A stretch of DNA of 64,000 bases, from NCBI RefSeq assembly GCF_009905375.1, contig NC_133656.1:242364473-242428472 (forward strand), given 5' to 3'. Below the pieces are notes generated by a model. The model worked only from the letters and a program-made list of their open reading frames with translations. It ran no database searches and was not told the DNA's origin. The translations under genes and the position numbers were made by a program. Source of the stretch: Apium graveolens (lineage: Eukaryota > Streptophyta > Magnoliopsida > Apiales > Apiaceae). Positions 59,039 to 64,000 of this stretch are shown in pieces; within the stretch, counting starts at the first letter, position 1, and each line of letters starts with the position of its first letter.

Positions 59039-59437
59039 CAGCGGCGGATTCAGGCCCGATTTCACCGGGGCACCATATACTTAAGTGACCATGTTACTTT
59101 TAGTGGTCTAAATTCAATTCTTTTTTGGTCAATTTCACTAGAAACCTGACATAGTAAAGAAATCAAGACAACACACTCTAGATTTTTTTTGATACTGAAA
59201 ATTAATATTTCAACCAATTATTCTCCAATTTATTGATAATCATATAATTATAAATAAAATCAAATATGACTCAAATTATGAAAAAATTATTAATATTATA
59301 GAAAATCTAAATTTTTTAGTGGGGTACGATAAAAAATATATATTTATACTTTTTTTTAAAAAAACCGCTAATTTTTGGTTATCAGGGCAGGGCAGAGGGG
59401 CAGGTGTCCCTGCTGACCCTATATGAATCCGGCCCTG
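59039..59437. mobile_element. hAT-type MITE 3, unit II
   Basis: 399-bp element with 14-bp terminal inverted repeats (CAGCGGCGGATTCA and CAGGGCCGGATTCA, two mismatches) and near-perfect 8-bp target duplication ACGGTAGC (59,031-59,038) / ACCGTAGC (59,438-59,445). Noncoding. Confidence 0.78.
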
Positions 59438-59445
59438 ACCGTAGC

Positions 59446-60073
59446 AATTGACAAAGTAACTCTACAGTACTATTGGTTGAACAATTGTCTTCTCAACTTT
59501 GTTCATATCTGTATATCAAGTAATCTAGGTAGTAAAAGTTCATTACGCAGAAAAGAAACTACAGAGTGCATAATACTAGAAGATTAAGGAGTCTGTTTCA
59601 TTAACAGATACAGATATACCAACGACAACGATACGTTGATACTCAACTCGGTCACAAGAACTAGCTATCAGAATAGACAAAACCTTATAAGCAAGAAGAT
59701 CATCAGAAATATTTGATCTTGTTCTCATTTTTTACATATGCCACTTGAGATCTTGAAGAAAAAACATGGCTATTATGAAAGTCTACTGATCGAAGATATT
59801 ATGAAAGAGGTCTGATCGTTTTCCATCATTCTAGTTGTTCACAGTTCTGCCAACGCTTCCATTTTGAGATCTTGTAAGCTGTTTCTGAATAATTCACTTG
59901 ATAAATTTGAATAAGTGATGCACTTCCACAATTGACGCGAGAAGTTCCATATTGAGATCTTGTAAGCTGTTTCTGAACATATTATCCACTTGATAATTCT
60001 GAATAAGCAGCCACTTTCACAATTGACACACATAATCCACTTGTATGATATAATTCAGGGCAGAAATTATTAC
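59446..60073. other. Gap between MITE 3 and kinase exons, unit II
   Basis: Counterpart of 35,254-35,878, with the same 88-bp imperfect tandem pair (59,857 and 59,945). No gene recognised. Confidence 0.5.
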
Positions 60074-60912
60074 CTTTTCAGGGTTTGTGATGAAAATCTT
60101 AGACAATAGATGCCTACATTCCATGGAAATCTGAATGCAGTTTGGTATCAAGAATGGGGCTTTCAGTATTCTCTGTCAAAAGCCAATTGTACATACGTTT
60201 ACGAAGGCGTATAGCTCCCAATTTGAAATTAGGCAATTTAAAATTTAGCTTCTATTTCCCCTTCATATGCAAACTACTCTCATGTACACTAACCTCAATT
60301 GTCTTTTTAAAGTCATTTGGATCATTCGGATCCGAAAAGGGATAAGTCCCAACAAGCATCACATATAGAGTTACTCGCCAAGGCCAAACATCTGAAATCT
60401 ATTATCTCGATAATTAGATAGAACATATGGCTATTAGCAAAATTTAGTACATCACCTAGGAAATCAACAGAAATTAACTTATCACCTTTCCGTCGTACGC
60501 TTTTCTGCTCAGAACCTCTGGTGCAACATAAGCTGGTGTTCCCACGGTAGATTTTGGTTGAGAATGAAAAACTGATGACTGGCAGTACGCAAATCCACCT
60601 AAATAAAAGAGAGGAGGGAAGTGGATTTAGCAGACAGAACATTTTTGTAATGGTATATATCCCAGAGTAATCTCTAAAATTATTACCTTGGAGTACCCAA
60701 AATCACATATTTTGACACGTGGCGCTAGACTTCCATCTAACAGTGTATTTTCGAGCTTCAGATCTCTATGGCAGATATGCTGTACAACATCATAGATCGC
60801 TAAAAACTAAAACTGTGAAATTCAGAGCTAATACCAAAAACAAAGCACAGACACATACCATTGAATGACAATAGCTAACTCATGATATTAGTTGTTGGAA
60901 GAAAAACCTTGC
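60074..60912 (-). pseudogene. SnRK2-type protein kinase fragment, unit II
   Basis: The same five minus-strand exons as in unit I. Here the first exon is in frame (ARFFFQQLIS) but has TGA in place of the following Gly codon, and the WSCGV segment is changed to WPWRV. The catalytic HRD and CDFG motifs remain. Like unit I it lacks the ATP-binding lobe and the C-terminus. The two units carry different inactivating changes, so they decayed after duplication. Confidence 0.85.
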
Positions 60913-60995
60913 CTGGTTCCAAATATAACAGGAAGTGCAAAATGAGTACATAAAATTTACCTATTAACAATTATAACGATGCCATTGGGAAACAT
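60913..60995. other. Tandem-array junction: kinase intron to pol (units II/III)
   Basis: Second occurrence of the join seen at 36,718-36,800, with the same flanking sequence on both sides. This is the direct evidence for at least three units. Confidence 0.75.
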
Positions 60996-62540
60996 CAAGA
61001 TCTTATCTGCCTCGATAAAGAGTTTGGAACAGAGACCATCCCTTTGAACTGTCATTGGTGATCCTGACACAGGAGTGACGAGTAGACATGCCACTCATAA
61101 TGAATGTCACTTTTCATGGTTTCTATCAGATATGGAACCTAAGAAAGTGGATGAGGCACTCGAAGATCCAGATTGGGTTATTGCTATGCAAGAAGAATTC
61201 AATCAGTTTGAGAGGCAGAAGGTATGAAAGTTGGTACCCGACCAAAGGGCGAGTCGGTAACAGGCACTAAGTGGGTATTCAGAAAAAAGTTAGATGAAGA
61301 TGGCATTGTAACGAGAAACAAGACCAGACTGGTAGCTAAAGGTTACTCTCAAGAAGAGGGTATAGATTATGATGAAACCTATGCACCGGTAGCTAGACTT
61401 GAGGCAATCAGGATATTTTTGGCATTCGCAGCATATTCAGATTTCAAGGTTTATCAAATGGATGTGAAGAGTGCATTATTAAATGGGGAGCTTGAAGAGG
61501 AAGTGTATGCGGAACAACCTCCAAGTTTTGAAAATCTAAATCTGGCTGACTTTGTATATTTTCTATTCAAAGCCCTCTATGGTCTTAAGCAAGCTCCAAG
61601 GACATGGTATGACACTCACCAAGAGTTTTTACTTGAAAATGGTTTTACTAGAAGTGTTATAGATAAAACTGTGTTTCATAAAATGCATAAATCTGATATG
61701 ATATTAGTTCAAGTATATGTTGATGACATTATATTTTGTTCTACTAATGATGATCTTTGTAAGAGATTTTTTAAGCTAATGCAGAGTAAGTATGAAATGA
61801 GCATGATGGGAGAGTTGGACTACTTTCTTGGATTACAAGTGAGTCAATGGAAAGATGGTGTATTCATCTGTCAATCCAAGTACATAAAAGAGCTTCTCAA
61901 GAAGTATAATATGGAAGATTCAAGTCCGGCAAAGACTCCAATGCCAACAGCCTCTAAGCTTGATCATGACAAAACTGGTAAGAAAGTTGACATCACAAGC
62001 TACAGAGGTATGATAGGCTCATTACTTTATCTTACAACAAGTAAACCAGATATTATGTTTACAACATGGTTATGTGCTAAATTTCAAGCTGACCCTAAGG
62101 AATCTCATCTTATAGTTGTTAAGAGGATATTTAGGTAACTTAAGGGGACTCCAAATCTTGGAATTTGGTACCCTAAAGGTATAGGTTTTAACCTAGTTGG
62201 CTATACAGATTCATATTTTGCAGGTTGTAAGATTGACCATAAAAGTAATTCAGGAAGCTGTTACTTTCTTGGAAGAAGGTTGGTATCATGGCATAGCAAG
62301 AAGCAGTACTCAGTATCCACATCAACTGCTAAAGCTGAATACATAGTTGCTGGAAGCTATTGTGCTCAAATCTTGTGGATGAGGAACCAACTGCGGGATT
62401 ATGGTATGTTGTTGTCAAATATTCCAATATTTTATGACAATACAAGTGTCATAGCAATCTCAAACAACCCAATTAGAAGATCAAATTGCAGACATGTTCA
62501 CAAAACCACATGATGAAAACATTTTCTCTAAGTTGGTTAG
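60996..62540 (+). pseudogene. Element S pol remnant: RT and RNase H, unit III
   Basis: Close copy of 36,801-38,345. It has the same pol truncation, the same RT motifs (61,224-62,138, YVDD near 61,716) and the same RNase H deletion after SNN. Private changes include TGA in place of the Trp codon in KVW at about 61,226, Gly to Ser in QPPGFE, and an intact reading near 62,250 where unit II has stops. Non-coding as a whole. Confidence 0.9.
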
Positions 62541-63132
62541 TGAACTTCGGATGTTAAATCTTTCTAATTAATAAATTAGAAGTCAATAACTATAATTTAC
62601 ATTAAATAAATTCACTTGTTATTCAATGTCAATATGATAAGGACATGTGAATTTATGTGTCATTATTTATTTCTTGTAGTTCAAATATTTGTGCGTTTGT
62701 ACCTAATTGATAAATATTTTAGCACACTTATATTGATAAATTATTTAAAAATAAATTAATCATAATTGGTTCAGTTATGAGTAAAGTTTAGTAGCATAAT
62801 CTTGATTTAATTATTTGAGACTTTATCAATTCAATAATAAAAGTTTCAATTTTAATAATCAAAGTTGTTATTTGTTAATTTTAGTGGACTTTAAATTATT
62901 TAATATTTAAAGAGGTTCATTAAAGTTAACTAGTAATTAGTAGCATAATTTATTTCATAAAAATATAATATTATCAAGTTTAATGATAATAGTTGTATTA
63001 TTATGAATAAAATTGTGAAGTACGGAAATTTTTTTAAGTACAGAGTTACTTGCATATTAGTCTCGTGTTATTATTTCAAGTGCACGATAAATTTCTTTTA
63101 CGGTCAAAATGTTATTCTCATTTTTAATTAAA
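62541..63132 (+). other. Spacer between pol and env-like ORF, unit III, hairpin array deleted
   Basis: Matches 38,346-38,859 and then jumps, at GTTACTTGC|ATATTAG (63,045-63,060), to the equivalent of 39,493. About 630 bp containing all four hairpins are missing. Both ends of the lost segment have TTGC, so the deletion used short homology. Confidence 0.85.
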
Positions 63133-64000
63133 ATGGTGGATAATATTATGATACCTAAAATAAATTATGTCTTGGTTATAAATCGCAATCCATCTCACAT
63201 GGGCTATTTTGAAAATAGGATTCACTTTTTAGACGAGCACCCGATTGTGCATTATGCTTTAACTACTAATGTCTAATTAAATGTTGAGCTTCTCAGAAAC
63301 ATTCACACCTCATCTATAGACACATCAGATGACGATCAACTAAGCTTCATGTTCCCCATTAATGATGAGATAATTGAAATCATTGAGGAAGATTTCAATG
63401 AACATCTTCATTTTCCTCGGGATGATTTCGATGATTTACCAAGGGACTAGGAAGTATTTAGCTTCTTCAAGGCCATAAGAAGCACCATGTCTAATGACAA
63501 GTATCCAAAGCACTTCAACAAAAGTCATCTACCCAAACCTTGGAACTTATTCTTCAACATTCTGTTCTTCTGTCTGTCTCCCAAGACTGGTGGATTTCAT
63601 GGACTAACACATTTCATGAGGCTAGTCGGAGTGGCTATTGCTTATAATCTTCCAATCAACTTTGGATGTCTGATAATGTAAAAGATATTGGAGAACCAAG
63701 ATCAAAAACAAGATTACATCTTATATGTGAGGTTCCTCCAGATTGTTCTCAATGGTAAGCTCATAGAAGCTCAGAAGTCCTTGGTTCACACAGACAATAT
63801 GGAAAATTCACAAGTCGTGTCCTCAAAAATGGTGGGTAAACTGTTCAGACAAACTCCTTTTTCCAATAACAACCCCATTCATGTGACGGACTTCATGCAA
63901 AAATACTTTGACTCCATTGCTCAGGAACCTGTCTCTGAGACTAAAGATGATCACGAACCTGATGCTGAAAATGAGGATGATCATGAGGCAGAGGCTGAAT
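63133..64000 (+). pseudogene. Element S env-like ORF, unit III (runs off window)
   Basis: Starts ATG 63,133 and follows unit II closely, with the same early stop (63,274-63,276). It has TAG in place of the Trp codon at about 63,448 and a stop at 63,679-63,681. It continues past the window edge. Confidence 0.75.

Overview
This is eukaryotic, almost certainly eudicot plant, nuclear DNA. It is AT-rich, has GT-AG introns, carries Ty1/copia LTR retrotransposons with initiator-Met-tRNA primer sites, a hAT transposon with 8-bp target duplications, and fragments of two plant-type genes: a single-PHD-finger nuclear protein and an SnRK2-class protein kinase. I cannot name the species. No protein-coding gene in the window looks fully intact.

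The main organising fact is a large tandem segmental duplication with a unit of about 24 kb. Each unit reads: 3' part of a copia element with an env-like ORF (element S, Sirevirus-like: RT-RNase H, a motif-rich spacer, env-like ORF, polypurine tract, 1.3-kb LTR), about 5 kb of upstream sequence with MITEs, a seven-exon PHD-finger gene, its downstream flank with another MITE, then five exons of an SnRK2 kinase on the minus strand that run directly into the pol gene of the next unit. Unit I is 1 to about 36,780, unit II about 36,780 to 61,000, and unit III starts near 61,000 and leaves the window. The kinase/pol junction is present twice (near 36,780 and 60,960).

Unit I has extra events. A minus-strand copia element with 1.69-kb LTRs (element R, 3,185-11,001) interrupts the env-like ORF in a rearranged, chimeric way. 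A hAT transposon (element H, 28,001-31,764, 8-bp target duplication) sits in exon 3 of the PHD gene. A later 7.33-kb tandem duplication (14,011-21,338 and 21,339-28,667, nearly identical, joined at a six-A microhomology) copied the LTR end, the upstream region, the first PHD exons and the hAT left end. Unit II lacks these but has a young 4.68-kb copia element (element C, 53,061-57,741, 5-bp target duplication) in intron 4 of its PHD copy.

The PHD copies are decaying by different routes: two zinc ligands and a stop codon in unit I, two frameshifts in unit II. The kinase copies also carry different lesions.

The most unusual signals are in noncoding parts of the retroelements. Element S carries a 12-13-base motif (GGTCGCAAGTAAC) as ten direct copies with regular alternating spacing in its LTR, and as four hairpins, each with exactly a 13-base loop, between pol and the env-like ORF. 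Element R has a 1.9-kb leader with four stem-loops whose stems differ in sequence while the loops keep the same motif (CGGYTGTRGCACG).
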